Source: a virus | Strand: one strand, 5' to 3' | Virus record (IMG/VR): IMGVR_UViG_3300021364_001428 | Coordinates: 1 to 58,353 of that record | DNA: 58,353 nucleotides | Shown here: one piece after another, positions 41,920 through 51,361 of the stretch | Layout: each line of letters opens with the position of its first letter | Numbering within the stretch: the first letter of the stretch is position 1 | The notes under the pieces: generated by a model | Databases searched by the model: none | The model's input: the letters and a program-made list of their open reading frames with translations, nothing else | Told to the model about the DNA's origin: nothing | Translations under genes and position numbers: made by a program

Positions 41920-42802
41920 AACCGAAATAGTTCTTCTTATCGAATGGGAGTCTAGTAGACTTAACTCTATAGTTTTCTCCAACTGGAGGTAATTGCCCTT
42001 CTTCTACACCGTCGACAGTTGTAACTCTAGTTGTTATACCTCCCACTAAGTCTTTTCCATCTTCAGTTTGACCTATAGGAGTTCCACCTCCAATAGTAAA
42101 CATTCTATTACCAACATGTCTTTCGGTTGAGTAGTCAAATGATGGAATAAATGAATTAATCTCTAGCGAAAAAGTAACTTTATGATTTCCTTTATCGTCA
42201 AATCCGTATTCAATAGGTCTTTCTATACTATAATCATCGGGCATAGCATAATAAGCCGCAAGTCTATAAAGACCTTCTTCAATGTGTCCAACTTCTACAT
42301 TGTAGTAATTAGACTTGTACATTTTTTTAACTATAGCCTCGGTTACTTTAAAAAGATCCAATTGGCTTGATAGAAGTAATTCAACATCCATTCCTATAAC
42401 GACGGGAATCATCTCAAACTCTGAAACGAAGCCTTGCATTTCTCCGTTGGCATCTAATTTTGAATAATGACCCATATTTCTCTTATTCACCAATTTACTT
42501 GGATCAACGTTAAGAGAAGTTAAGTTAACTATGCCTCTTGGTACTTTATCATAGTTACCATCGGCTTTATCCAAATCTGGATCACATCCAACGCCATTAA
42601 TGGTCGAGAATAAGAAATTATCTCTTAAAAAGTTCTCATCGCCAGTAATAGAATAAAAGAATGGTACATCAACAATTATCCTCTCATCATTGGATATTTG
42701 TCTAAAGAAGCTTAGCTTGTCGTTTAAATCTGAAAGTAGTCCAATAATAAGATGCCTGACAACAGAATCGTCCTTGTTAAATTTAAGGTTATAACTGGCC
42801 AT
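41918..42802 (-). CDS. virion structural protein, tail/neck type (294 aa)
   Basis: NLKFNKDDSVVRHLIIGLLSD then VDVPFFYSITGDE, FEMIPVVIGMDVELL and VTFSLEINSFIPSFDY resemble a structural family of marine T4-like phages with repeated V-P-V strands. T4 counterpart not certain. It lies between the AAA+ gene and the 390-residue gene in the head cluster. Confidence 0.5.
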   Translation of the reverse strand: MASYNLKFNKDDSVVRHLIIGLLSDLNDKLSFFRQISNDERIIVDVPFFYSITGDENFLRDNFLFSTINGVGCDPDLDKADGNYDKVPRGIVNLTSLNVDPSKLVNKRNMGHYSKLDANGEMQGFVSEFEMIPVVIGMDVELLLSSQLDLFKVTEAIVKKMYKSNYYNVEVGHIEEGLYRLAAYYAMPDDYSIERPIEYGFDDKGNHKVTFSLEINSFIPSFDYSTERHVGNRMFTIGGGTPIGQTEDGKDLVGGITTRVTTVDGVEEGQLPPVGENYRVKSTRLPFDKKNYFG

Positions 42803-42817
42803 GCATTTTTATTAATA

Positions 42818-44191
42818 TTATAGGTAGCGTTGAGCCATTCTTTTCCAATTAGAAAGTCCAGCCATCTTAAAGCCAGCAGCCTTAACGAAAGTTCTCATAG
42901 AAACATCGTCAGCCTCTTTCATAAACTCATAGATTTCTTCCTTTTCATTTAAAGCCATATCTTTTGGCTCTAAATGAGGTAGAAGCTTTCTCATTCTTTC
43001 CATTAGAGTCGCATCGTCAGGATTAACATCAACAAGAATAGATCTAGATCTAATGGCTCCGTCAGGATCGGCCTTATCTTTATCTAGGTTAGAGATAAAA
43101 ATAACTCTACCTGAGAACTCAAAATATGCTGGTACTAAGCCGTTTTCAATTGCTTCATATTCTCCTTGTGGATCATTCTCAAAATCCTTTGGATCAAAAA
43201 CTAAGCTAGATCTTTTTAAGTATGAAATCTTTCTAATCTTCTTGGTATCGAGAGCAGCCTTCAACATATTACGGCCGTTCTCATCTCTAAATACTGCATC
43301 ACAGTCGTCAAAGATAAGAGTCTTATCTCTATATTGATACATTTTCTTATACATCATAATAACTGAAACAGCGCCTGAAATTAACATAAAGTCGTCTTCT
43401 TCAACTAGACCTTCGTCTTTCATTGCTTTTTCAACATTATATGTCTTACCTGTACCGGCTCTACCCGAAATAAATAGAGAGTTAAAAGCCCCAGCCGCAA
43501 CTTTTCTAGAGATCTGATAGATATCTTCCATTGTCTCCTCAAGAAACTTTACTTTATCTTCTAAAGTTTCTTCATTCATAGCAACTACAGGATGATCTTT
43601 AGTAGTTACTGGAGCATTCTTTCTAATTTTAAGAATCTTATAATAAGGAACTCCAAGATCCTGTGAAATTTGCTTAGCTGATTTTCCAGCCTTAAGCTGC
43701 TGAGAAACCATTTTAACCTCTTCTGTAGTTAATTTAGCAGAAGCTTCATTTACTATAGACTCGTTCATTGCGGCCTCGGCCTCAGCTGCATATTTTTTAT
43801 CGCTTATAATTCTAGCAGCCTCAGTAACTAATTGTACAATTGGAAAACTTTCTGATGAAAATACAAAATCGCATTGAGTATTAGGTCCAATCTCAGAATA
43901 ATATTCAATTTGTCCAACAATTCCAGGTCTATTAGCATTGCTATTTGCGACAACTCTTATTGCTGGAAAGCTACCTTTGTCGCTAACTGCTATATTTCCA
44001 ACCGTCTCTGTACCATCAAATAGAGCTATCTCGTCAAATTGAATAGCTTTAAAATTCATCTTAGTGTGCTTATTCATATAAGCAAAAATAAGGTCTGCTG
44101 CTTTGCGTAGCTTCGGATCAGAAGCCATAGTAATAGCTTCATTAATTGAATTTGATTCGTTTACAAATTGGTTAAAATCTAAATAACGCAT
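42818..44191 (-). CDS. AAA+ ATPase with HTH segment and targeting-like leader
   Basis: 457 residues. MRYLDFNQFVNESNSINEA resembles the MKYLRLFEQF leaders of the prohead proteins, with INE/A as a possible gp21 cut. A helix-turn-helix (EVKMVSQQLKAGKSAKQIS to YYKILKIRK) is at about 158-191. The AAA+ core has Walker A SGRAGTGKT (242-250) and Walker B LIFDDCDAVF (292-301), then FSGRVIFISNLDKD and an arginine-finger-like RSRSI. It is unlike gp44, gp41 or terminase. An ATPase in the late/head cluster with both DNA-binding and targeting features is unusual. Late-type box 26 nt upstream. Confidence 0.75.
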   Translation of the reverse strand: MRYLDFNQFVNESNSINEAITMASDPKLRKAADLIFAYMNKHTKMNFKAIQFDEIALFDGTETVGNIAVSDKGSFPAIRVVANSNANRPGIVGQIEYYSEIGPNTQCDFVFSSESFPIVQLVTEAARIISDKKYAAEAEAAMNESIVNEASAKLTTEEVKMVSQQLKAGKSAKQISQDLGVPYYKILKIRKNAPVTTKDHPVVAMNEETLEDKVKFLEETMEDIYQISRKVAAGAFNSLFISGRAGTGKTYNVEKAMKDEGLVEEDDFMLISGAVSVIMMYKKMYQYRDKTLIFDDCDAVFRDENGRNMLKAALDTKKIRKISYLKRSSLVFDPKDFENDPQGEYEAIENGLVPAYFEFSGRVIFISNLDKDKADPDGAIRSRSILVDVNPDDATLMERMRKLLPHLEPKDMALNEKEEIYEFMKEADDVSMRTFVKAAGFKMAGLSNWKRMAQRYL

Positions 44192-44216
44192 TTATATTAT
44201 AGTATTTTATTTGCTT

Positions 44217-44224
44217 TATATATC
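44217..44224 (-). promoter_or_regulatory. late-promoter-like box (GATATATA)
   Basis: TTGATATATAAAGC on the minus strand, 26 nt before the AAA+ gene, abutting the cysteine synthase stop. Confidence 0.55.
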
Positions 44225-45095
44225 AAAGACACGACATGTATCTTTCACCTCTATCGCATAGAATAGTCACTATGAAATCAATGTCATTCTTTTTAGCATA
44301 CCTTACGGATGCTAAAACATTAGCGCCTGCTGAAATACCAACAAAATACCCCATTTTTGCAAGTTTTCTTGCCATTTCTTTAGCATCTTCAGTTGATATA
44401 ACCTCTATATCGTCGACTTCATCTAATTCAACCAAATATTTAGATCCATCTCCAATACCTTGAATGCCATGAATATTTGGATCTCCACCTGACATGACAG
44501 GAGACTCAGCTGGTTCAACTGCTACGACTTTAATGTCATGATACCATTCTTTAAGATATCTTCCTGTTCCCATAATAGTGCCTCCTGTTCCGGTCCCGGC
44601 CACAAAGGCTTGAGGAATCCAATCACTTGCATCAACCTCTTTTCTAATTTCAGGGCCCGTTGTATCATAATGTGCATCAATATTCCATTGAGTATGAAAT
44701 TGATTACAATTAAACCATCCATGTTCTTCAGCCAATTGATCCCTAACTACAATAGCTCCTTCAAAATCACCAGCTCCAACCTCAATTAACTCAGCGCCAT
44801 AGTATCTAAACATTTGCTTACGCTCTTCACTCATGTTACTAGGCATAACTATTTTCATTTTATAGCCTCTTAAAGCCGCGAACATAGCAAAAGCAATACC
44901 TGTATTTCCACTGGTGGCCTCAACTAGAGTATCCCCTTGAAAGATTAGGCCTCGTTCTTCGGCCTCGGTAATAACTCGTGAAACCAATCGATCCTTAACA
45001 GATCCACTTGGATTTAAAAACTCTGCTTTGCCTAAGATGGTAACTCCATCCACCTTAAACTTAATAATTGGGGTGTTTCCTACGTATTCAATCAT
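44223..45095 (-). CDS. cysM: cysteine synthase (O-acetylserine sulfhydrylase)
   Basis: 290 residues. PLP lysine in NPSGSVKDR (K34), the TSGNTG substrate loop at 61-66, GTGTGGTIMGTGRYLKE binding the PLP phosphate, GIGDGSKY and the final CDRGERYMSCL. All key residues of CysK/CysM are present. It makes cysteine from O-acetylserine and sulfide (or thiosulfate for CysM). It is placed directly after gp46 in the recombination operon, 1 nt from its stop, so it is expressed with DNA metabolism genes. An auxiliary metabolic gene rarely seen in phages. Confidence 0.93.
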   Translation of the reverse strand: MIEYVGNTPIIKFKVDGVTILGKAEFLNPSGSVKDRLVSRVITEAEERGLIFQGDTLVEATSGNTGIAFAMFAALRGYKMKIVMPSNMSEERKQMFRYYGAELIEVGAGDFEGAIVVRDQLAEEHGWFNCNQFHTQWNIDAHYDTTGPEIRKEVDASDWIPQAFVAGTGTGGTIMGTGRYLKEWYHDIKVVAVEPAESPVMSGGDPNIHGIQGIGDGSKYLVELDEVDDIEVISTEDAKEMARKLAKMGYFVGISAGANVLASVRYAKKNDIDFIVTILCDRGERYMSCL

Positions 45096-46766
45096 TTATT
45101 CTATTGTTTCTATTGCGAACTTTGAAAAACCATTCTCACGATAAATCTGCAACTTTTTATCAAATATTTCATGTGGCAGAACCGTGTGGTTGATAACGAA
45201 TGTATTTATCTTATGCTCTGTGATAACTTGCTTTAGAATCTTTAGTATATTATAGACTCCATCGTGATCGACAGAACTTAGTAGCTCATCTAAAAACAAT
45301 AGATTGATTTGAGGGAACCTTAGCTTAAGTATCTTTATGATTGCAATCACAATGATAAAATCAGCCTTCTTTCTCTCTCCAGTAGAAAGAGTCATGGGAT
45401 TGATCTCCTCGCCTAAGTGGTTGATGATACAATTAAACTTTTCATCAAACCTAATTTGAAACGGTAAGTGCATGGTCTGAGCCATAGCTGCAATATTAGT
45501 GTTAAGACCTGGTAAAATAGTCTTAACTGCCAAGTTCTTAACTCCGTCTTCACCAAGAACTTGCTCTACAATCTCCATAAAATTGTAGTCTCCGTCTAAG
45601 CCATCTCTTAATGATGACTTTTCTTTTTCTTTTTCTTCAAACTCCTTAATCAAATTCTTAAGGTGTTGGAATTCTTCTTCATCAGTAGAAGTAGAAAGCT
45701 TAGTAAATTCAGCTTTCATATTTTTCATTTGATATTTAATATCAGAGACCTTTGTCTCGATGTCACCCTTAGACTCCTTTAAGCTTTGCATATGAGCAGT
45801 AATATCATCTATGGTTTCTTTCAAAGCTTTGATCTGATTAGTCTTATCACTAATCTGTGACTGAAAGCCACCAAGTTGTTGAGTATGCCAATCTGTATCT
45901 AACTTAGTTTCACAAGTTGGACAATGGCCTCCTTCATATAAAGAAACCTTTTTCTTAAGATATTCAATTTCATGCTTAAGAGAAACAGCAGATGAACGAT
46001 TGTTGTCGTAGTCTTTTTTATTACTACCTATTTGCTTTTCAATATCACCCTTTTCGACTAAAAGTTCTTTAGCCTCTTCGCCCATTGACATAAGCGTTTC
46101 TTTTAAAAATTCAAGCTTCTTTTTATTCTTTTCGCTAGACTCCTCGATAAGAGTATTTAGTTTAAGCTTAACAGACCCAATAGAATCCATAATCTGATTT
46201 AGTTCAGAGTCGTAAACTTCGATATCCATTTTGACAGACTTTCTTTCATCTTTAATACTTCTTTGCATATCATTTAAGATAGAAAAACCAAACATTCTAT
46301 CAATGATTTGCTTCTTATCAGAAGGCGTCATAGTCAAAAAAGACTTAAAGTCATTAATCGAAAGAATAATAATATTCTTAAAGACATGATATGGAATACC
46401 GTAAACCTCTTCTTCTAAATAATCTTGAACTGACTTTTTACCTGCTTTGTCAAATTCTACTCCATTAATTAAGACTTCAAATTTACTAGGTGCCAAGCCA
46501 CGTTCTATCTCAACTTGCATAGTACCACATTGTAGCTTAACTCGAACCCAAAGTTCACCGTTAATTCTATTGGGTAAATCAGATAATCTAACGCCTTCGA
46601 CTTTACCATACAATGCAAAAATGATTGCATTTGCAATAGTGGTTTTGCCATCACCATTCTTACCAAGCGTCAAGAACAATTCTGACTTATCATCTTCAAA
46701 GTTTAGGGACTGAACCTGATTACCATAAGATGCAAAATTCTTAAACTCTATGGAGGTTATTCTCAT
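45096..46766 (-). CDS. 46: recombination endonuclease subunit gp46 (Rad50/SbcC-like)
   Basis: 556 residues. Walker A GKNGDGKTT at 35-43, a long coiled coil with a zinc hook CPTC (282-285), the ABC signature LSTGERKK and Walker B LLFLDELLSSVD. With gp47 it resects DNA ends for UvsX-driven replication. Overlaps gp47 by 4 nt (ATGA). Size equals T4 gp46 (560). Confidence 0.95.
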   Translation of the reverse strand: MRITSIEFKNFASYGNQVQSLNFEDDKSELFLTLGKNGDGKTTIANAIIFALYGKVEGVRLSDLPNRINGELWVRVKLQCGTMQVEIERGLAPSKFEVLINGVEFDKAGKKSVQDYLEEEVYGIPYHVFKNIIILSINDFKSFLTMTPSDKKQIIDRMFGFSILNDMQRSIKDERKSVKMDIEVYDSELNQIMDSIGSVKLKLNTLIEESSEKNKKKLEFLKETLMSMGEEAKELLVEKGDIEKQIGSNKKDYDNNRSSAVSLKHEIEYLKKKVSLYEGGHCPTCETKLDTDWHTQQLGGFQSQISDKTNQIKALKETIDDITAHMQSLKESKGDIETKVSDIKYQMKNMKAEFTKLSTSTDEEEFQHLKNLIKEFEEKEKEKSSLRDGLDGDYNFMEIVEQVLGEDGVKNLAVKTILPGLNTNIAAMAQTMHLPFQIRFDEKFNCIINHLGEEINPMTLSTGERKKADFIIVIAIIKILKLRFPQINLLFLDELLSSVDHDGVYNILKILKQVITEHKINTFVINHTVLPHEIFDKKLQIYRENGFSKFAIETIE

Positions 46767-47881
46767 CTATCAGTTATATCATAATTATACGCACATTGTG
46801 TGTATAGATCTTTTAGCTTTTCTTTTAGCTTTTGTTTCATTTCATCATCATGACTAAGACCATCTATGTAAGTATTACACAAGTTCATAATGTTATAATT
46901 CTTATACATTTCTTCAATCTCGTCAATATCATAAAAATCCTTATCGATATAGTCATCTTCATTATAAATCGTAGGATCTAAGCGACGGCTTATTTTTTGA
47001 ATCTTATTGACAAGATGCGATAGTGCATTAGTTGTTGCAATTCTAGATGGAACAAATAAGTCAACAAAGTTGTTTCTAATTTGATTCTTAAATTGACCAA
47101 GAGGCATATCGTAAAGCTGCGTCACGTTGTACTTAAGAAACTTTGGAGAAATGTGATTCTCAAAGAATGTCTCTTCCATGGTGGCCAAGTCAGTTAGATA
47201 GAAACCCTTAGAATTGCCTCGGTCTGATCTGGTCAACTCGTATGGAGTACCAACTAATAATAACTTACCTTGTTCTTGGCGATAGTGAATGTGCCCTGAA
47301 TAAACTCTAGTAAAGTTCTTATATGAATTAGTAGAAGTGCCATGTTCGTTCTTAACCTTTGAGTTTAGTTTAACACCTGCTACTTCAGAGTGGCAAAAGA
47401 CAATATCAGTCGTTGGATGATCTGCAAGTGTTTCAGCCTCGTGATCTGAATCTCTTCTCCATGGCATCAATAAAATCTTTTTATCATACCACTCGTACGT
47501 TTGACAATCAGTGTAAATATGAACGTTAGGAATCCACTTAAGAGAGTCGATAGAAGTTATTTCATTAGACTTCTTGGCCCAAATATCATGATTGCCTACA
47601 ATAATGTGAACTGGCAGCATGTTACCCAATCTTTCAAATAGATTAACAGCATAGTTTAAGACTCGAATATTAATCGATTGTCTATTATCAAATGTATCAC
47701 CAACTTGAACCAACACATCACCAGGCTGAACATGTTTTTCAAGAGTTGGAATAAAATAATTCTCAAAGAAGTCTTTTTGAATATCTAACCATTCTAAAGA
47801 GTTGGCTCTAACGCCAAAGTGAATATCTCCAAGAATCCAAACTCTCTTTACTGGTTTACTTAAAGTAGAGTTGTCTATCAT
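46763..47881 (-). CDS. 47: recombination endonuclease subunit gp47 (Mre11/SbcD-like)
   Basis: 372 residues. Phosphoesterase motifs GDIHFG (18-23), GDTFDNRQ (61-68), GNHD (96-99), FCHSEV and SGHIHY are all intact, in contrast to the dead phosphoesterase-fold protein at 4085-4600. Forms the nuclease complex with gp46. One-base overlap with the gp33-like gene before it. Confidence 0.95.
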   Translation of the reverse strand: MIDNSTLSKPVKRVWILGDIHFGVRANSLEWLDIQKDFFENYFIPTLEKHVQPGDVLVQVGDTFDNRQSINIRVLNYAVNLFERLGNMLPVHIIVGNHDIWAKKSNEITSIDSLKWIPNVHIYTDCQTYEWYDKKILLMPWRRDSDHEAETLADHPTTDIVFCHSEVAGVKLNSKVKNEHGTSTNSYKNFTRVYSGHIHYRQEQGKLLLVGTPYELTRSDRGNSKGFYLTDLATMEETFFENHISPKFLKYNVTQLYDMPLGQFKNQIRNNFVDLFVPSRIATTNALSHLVNKIQKISRRLDPTIYNEDDYIDKDFYDIDEIEEMYKNYNIMNLCNTYIDGLSHDDEMKQKLKEKLKDLYTQCAYNYDITDR

Positions 47882-48318
47882 CAGAATAGTTTTTTAATGT
47901 TCTTCTTATCAAGAATATTTGTCTTTTTGTCAAGCTCTGCAACAAGTTCTTCCTTATATGCGTTTGACAAAGAGTTATAGAACTTAGATGGGTTGATGTC
48001 GAAGTAAACACACATTTCACTAAAAATGTCAATGAGAGTGTAATCTTTGGCTATCTCATCAATGATATATCCGTAAACTTCGTTGATGTCGACCTTCTTA
48101 AGTTTAGCTGTTTTACCTTGTTCATCAACTTCGTTAAAAACCTTAAATCTAGAAACCTCGATTAATTGATGAATATCTCTAGAAATCATTTCGACTTGTA
48201 TCTTTTCTTCTTCGGATCTTAAGTCTTTATGGACTGGATCTAGATCAAATGTAAAGTTAGATAGGTACTCAAATTCTGGACTATCGAAATTATTATCAAA
48301 TATTTTATCTCTTCTCAT
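47881..48318 (-). CDS. possible late-transcription coactivator (gp33-like)
   Basis: 145 residues. The segment YGYIIDEIAKDYTLIDIFSE, followed by FDINPSKFYNSLSNAYKEEL, parallels the helical core of T4 gp33. The C-terminus NIKKLF could serve as the clamp-binding tail that gp33 ends with (LDFLL in T4, from memory). The N-terminal half is unmatched. Placement between gp47 and gp41 is compatible with the rearranged order of distant T4 relatives. The assignment is tentative. Confidence 0.4.
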   Translation of the reverse strand: MRRDKIFDNNFDSPEFEYLSNFTFDLDPVHKDLRSEEEKIQVEMISRDIHQLIEVSRFKVFNEVDEQGKTAKLKKVDINEVYGYIIDEIAKDYTLIDIFSEMCVYFDINPSKFYNSLSNAYKEELVAELDKKTNILDKKNIKKLF

Positions 48319-48319
48319 T

Positions 48320-49636
48320 TTAAATACTGTGTAAATTGCTGTTTGTTATATCATCGGTCTCAGTCAATCGCATATAGTTGTAGTTAATATTCAACTTACA
48401 TTTGACGCCTTTACCTTCTCCATCTCTAATCTTCAAGATCTTTAACCAATATTCCTCGCTCGCTCTCATTAGGTCATCTTGAATAATACCTAACATAACG
48501 TCTGCAGTATGTGACAAGCCTGCTGATTCTGCAATATCTGTCATGGTAATATCAGATGCGTTATAGCCAGATCGTGTAATCTGAGTAGCCGTAACTATAA
48601 GCCAATTATTTCTGATGCCCATAGCTCTCAAATCCTCTGCGATCTGTTTAATTTTCATATATGTGTTTTCAGTATTTTGGTTTCTGTAGTTAGCCAAAAT
48701 ATTGATATAGTCAATAACTACTGCACCCAACTTAATTTGTCTCTCCTCCTCGATTTGATTTAGATAAGCTTCAATATCAAGAACAGTGGCTTGAGAAGTT
48801 GGAAATTGCTTAACAAATAGTTGACCAGGAGGAGTGAATCCATCACCCACGGTTTCTAGTCTTCTCTTAATGTATTCAGAGTTCTTGGCCTTCTCAGCAT
48901 AGTCATTGATAGGTACACTAAGTAGATTAGCACCAATACGCTTGACGAACTTATGGGCTGCCATCTCGGCTGTAATCACCGCTGTATTTGTACCCATCTT
49001 AACAAAGTTAGCTGCATCATTGGCCAAGTAAATCGACTTACCAATGTTTTGCTCACCTGCATAAACGATTAAGTTTCCACCCTTATCATAACCACCACCT
49101 AAAACTCTATCTAAGAAGTTGTAACCAGTAGAAACCTTTTCTTCTTCTCTTTGCGAGTGCGATTCTACATCAAAGAAGTCAAGGCCAAGATCAGAGTTAA
49201 AGTTAAGATTATTGCGATCATTGATAAGACCCTTAACTTTAGTAATAATTGACTCAGCGTTCTCTGGAGTTACTTTAGTTGTCTTAATAAACTCAATTGT
49301 ATCAATAAGAGAAGTGTCAAAGTTTCTCCACTTAATCCATGATTCTGCTGTACCTGAAAGCCATTCTTCATCGTATTGATCAAGGTCAACATCAAATATC
49401 ATGTTTAAGATATCGTCACTAACCTTTTCTCTAGCTTTATCTGATCTTTGAATAAGAAGCTTAAGTTGGTCCTTTGAAGGAGTCTCATTAAACTTAGCAT
49501 AAAATGCATTGGCCAAATAGCTTAACGTATCAATCTCATCAGACGTATAGAATCCTGTCTTAATAGACTGTAAATACTTTGGCTTTTCAAGTGAAAGCCT
49601 AAAGAATGTCTTTTCAAAGTCTTGACCGAACTGCAT
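48320..49636 (-). CDS. 41: replicative DNA helicase (gp41, DnaB-like)
   Basis: 438 residues. Walker A GEQNIGKS at 194-201, VVIDYINIL (Walker B-type strand), VTATQITRSGY (motif near the arginine finger) and IAESAGLSHTADVMLGI are DnaB/RecA-fold helicase landmarks; the N-terminal domain is helical. It unwinds the fork. It follows the 99-residue ORF with a TAATG overlap. Confidence 0.93.
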   Translation of the reverse strand: MQFGQDFEKTFFRLSLEKPKYLQSIKTGFYTSDEIDTLSYLANAFYAKFNETPSKDQLKLLIQRSDKAREKVSDDILNMIFDVDLDQYDEEWLSGTAESWIKWRNFDTSLIDTIEFIKTTKVTPENAESIITKVKGLINDRNNLNFNSDLGLDFFDVESHSQREEEKVSTGYNFLDRVLGGGYDKGGNLIVYAGEQNIGKSIYLANDAANFVKMGTNTAVITAEMAAHKFVKRIGANLLSVPINDYAEKAKNSEYIKRRLETVGDGFTPPGQLFVKQFPTSQATVLDIEAYLNQIEEERQIKLGAVVIDYINILANYRNQNTENTYMKIKQIAEDLRAMGIRNNWLIVTATQITRSGYNASDITMTDIAESAGLSHTADVMLGIIQDDLMRASEEYWLKILKIRDGEGKGVKCKLNINYNYMRLTETDDITNSNLHSI

Positions 49637-49935
49637 TATTCAAATGGATTTATTAGTATTTTATATGACTCCTTGCCTTCTTCTTGATTGACTTGTTCTA
49701 TCAATCCTTCATTTAAGAGATCCTCAATAGAAGTCTTGAGATGCTCTTTTGTTGTATCAGGAAAATGATACTTGTTTAACGCGTGAAGCGTAAACTTACC
49801 TTTATATCTGTCAGGGTGCCTTTGACATAAAGTCACCTCGTGATGCAAAACATCTAGTCCAGTTGGATAACCTTCGAGTGTTGATTCTATACCGAGAATG
49901 TACTTTATGGGCAATTTATCCTCATTAATTCTCAT
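49636..49935 (-). CDS. hypothetical protein between uvsX and 41 (99 aa)
   Basis: A small protein with KEHLKTSIEDLLNEGLIEQV, which looks like the wing-preceding helix and strand of a winged-helix fold, and a basic middle (CQRHPDRYKGKF). Overlaps uvsX by 11 nt and gp41 by one base, so it is embedded in the recombination-replication operon and may help load the helicase. No family recognised. Confidence 0.6.
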   Translation of the reverse strand: MRINEDKLPIKYILGIESTLEGYPTGLDVLHHEVTLCQRHPDRYKGKFTLHALNKYHFPDTTKEHLKTSIEDLLNEGLIEQVNQEEGKESYKILINPFE

Positions 49936-51037
49936 CTTCAGCTTCGATTAACTCATCTACATCAATTTCAGTATTTGTACTGTAGTTAAATAGATCGTGA
50001 ATTTTCTTATCAATCTTTTGTAGAATCTCTTTGGTAAATACCTTTTCACTAAAGAATTCAGAATTAGGAACTGTCTCATCAAGATGCTTGCAAATCCAAC
50101 CACGAGCAGTCTTTTTGGGAACCTTTTTTCCCTTTTCAATTACACCTTTAGTAATACCAATGTCTTCCCAGTCAATATAGTTTTCAAGGCCAACAAAGCG
50201 ATTCATACCTTCGGTATAGTGCAGATGAAACTTAATATTTTGTGGCTTGGCAAAACGATTCTTATTTGGTTTTGCTGTTACAATAATGCCTGCCTTATCA
50301 CCGCTTGAATCCTTAAGTTGAGCCTTGTTCAAAAATAGAACAATAGAGGCTGCGTATTCTGGTCCTGTTCCACCACCAGCAACTTGACGTGAAATAAAGT
50401 CTTGCGTCTGATATGTGTGATTTGTAAAAATAAATGGAATCTTAAGGTCAGCCATAGGCGTCATAATGATTCTAAAAATAGACTTAAGAATCTTAGATCG
50501 AGTCATGTCAGCCTTTTCATTACCAGACACTGCATCGTCAATCTCTTTTTGAGTTGCCAAGTTACCTGCTGAGTCAAGAATAATCATAACCTTTGGAATA
50601 TCTGCGCCATCTCTTTTAGCCTCTTGCATACGACGAGTAATAGTCGTAACCGATTGTCTAAATTCTTGAACAGTATTGACCGGCTGATAGTTAACCCTAG
50701 TTGTATCAATACCAAACTTCTCCATAGTTGACTTATCTACTGCAGCCTCTGAATCATAGTAAATTATGCTATAGCCCATATTAATAGCCTGCTTAATAGA
50801 GTTTAAGACTAAGAATGTTTTACCAGTTCCTGAGGGTCCAGCGACCGAGCAAGATCTATTGTTTGGCCATCCTCCAAAAAGAGAACCTGAAATACATGCA
50901 TTTAGATGATAGTTGCCGGTGTCAATCCATTCGGTAACTTCACTAAAATTAGATTGCTCCATAACAGAGCCCAATGGATTTAGATTAGCTAGTTCGCTGT
51001 TAATATCATCGAAGCTAAATTCTTTTTTCTTTGCCAT
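49925..51037 (-). CDS. uvsX: RecA-like recombinase (UvsX)
   Basis: 370 residues (T4: 391). Walker A GPSGTGKT at 67-74 after the CSVA strand, IIYYDSEAAVD, IILDSAGNLATQKE (Walker B) and the NHTYQTQDF/GGTGPEY loop region fit UvsX. It catalyses strand invasion for recombination-dependent replication. C-terminal tail acidic, as in RecA proteins. Confidence 0.95.
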   Translation of the reverse strand: MAKKKEFSFDDINSELANLNPLGSVMEQSNFSEVTEWIDTGNYHLNACISGSLFGGWPNNRSCSVAGPSGTGKTFLVLNSIKQAINMGYSIIYYDSEAAVDKSTMEKFGIDTTRVNYQPVNTVQEFRQSVTTITRRMQEAKRDGADIPKVMIILDSAGNLATQKEIDDAVSGNEKADMTRSKILKSIFRIIMTPMADLKIPFIFTNHTYQTQDFISRQVAGGGTGPEYAASIVLFLNKAQLKDSSGDKAGIIVTAKPNKNRFAKPQNIKFHLHYTEGMNRFVGLENYIDWEDIGITKGVIEKGKKVPKKTARGWICKHLDETVPNSEFFSEKVFTKEILQKIDKKIHDLFNYSTNTEIDVDELIEAEDEN

Positions 51038-51044
51038 AATTTTA

Positions 51045-51218
51045 TTATTTTTCTAGAGACTGTTCGTAATCTCTTAATTGTTGTAGTTCTTCTATTAATA
51101 CTTGAGAACGTTCGTTTAGTTTCTTTATATCCTTTTCAATAGAGCCCAATTCATCATGGATTCTCTTGTATTTAGTTATAATTTTAACTTGATCAGGAGT
51201 TAATTTGCTGAGATCCAT
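51045..51218 (-). CDS. small coiled-coil protein (57 aa)
   Basis: ATG at 51218 to TAA at 51045; protein starts MDLSKLTPDQVKIITKYKRI and is a continuous charged helix (SIEKDIKKLNERSQVLIEEL). It overlaps the preceding 55-residue ORF by 26 nt. It lies just before uvsX. Function unknown. Confidence 0.55.
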   Translation of the reverse strand: MDLSKLTPDQVKIITKYKRIHDELGSIEKDIKKLNERSQVLIEELQQLRDYEQSLEK

Positions 51219-51360
51219 TGAATAAGTTTAATTGGCCTTTGACCATGTTTTGACTCTCGAGAGCCTTCTTCTTTTCATAGTACATCATTCTAATGACTTG
51301 ACCCAATTCCATATTGTTTGGGTACTTGAGTACTAGTTGTTCTAATTCTTGTAAATCCAT
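51193..51360 (-). CDS. small helical protein (55 aa)
   Basis: ATG at 51360 to TGA at 51193; starts MDLQELEQLVLKYPNNMELG and ends KGQLNLFNGSQQINS. The QLNLF string is close to the bacterial clamp-binding QLxLF motif and may contact gp45. Starts 1 nt after the stop of the polymerase C-terminal gene, so it is probably co-translated. No family recognised. Confidence 0.55.
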   Translation of the reverse strand: MDLQELEQLVLKYPNNMELGQVIRMMYYEKKKALESQNMVKGQLNLFNGSQQINS

Positions 51361-51361
51361 A

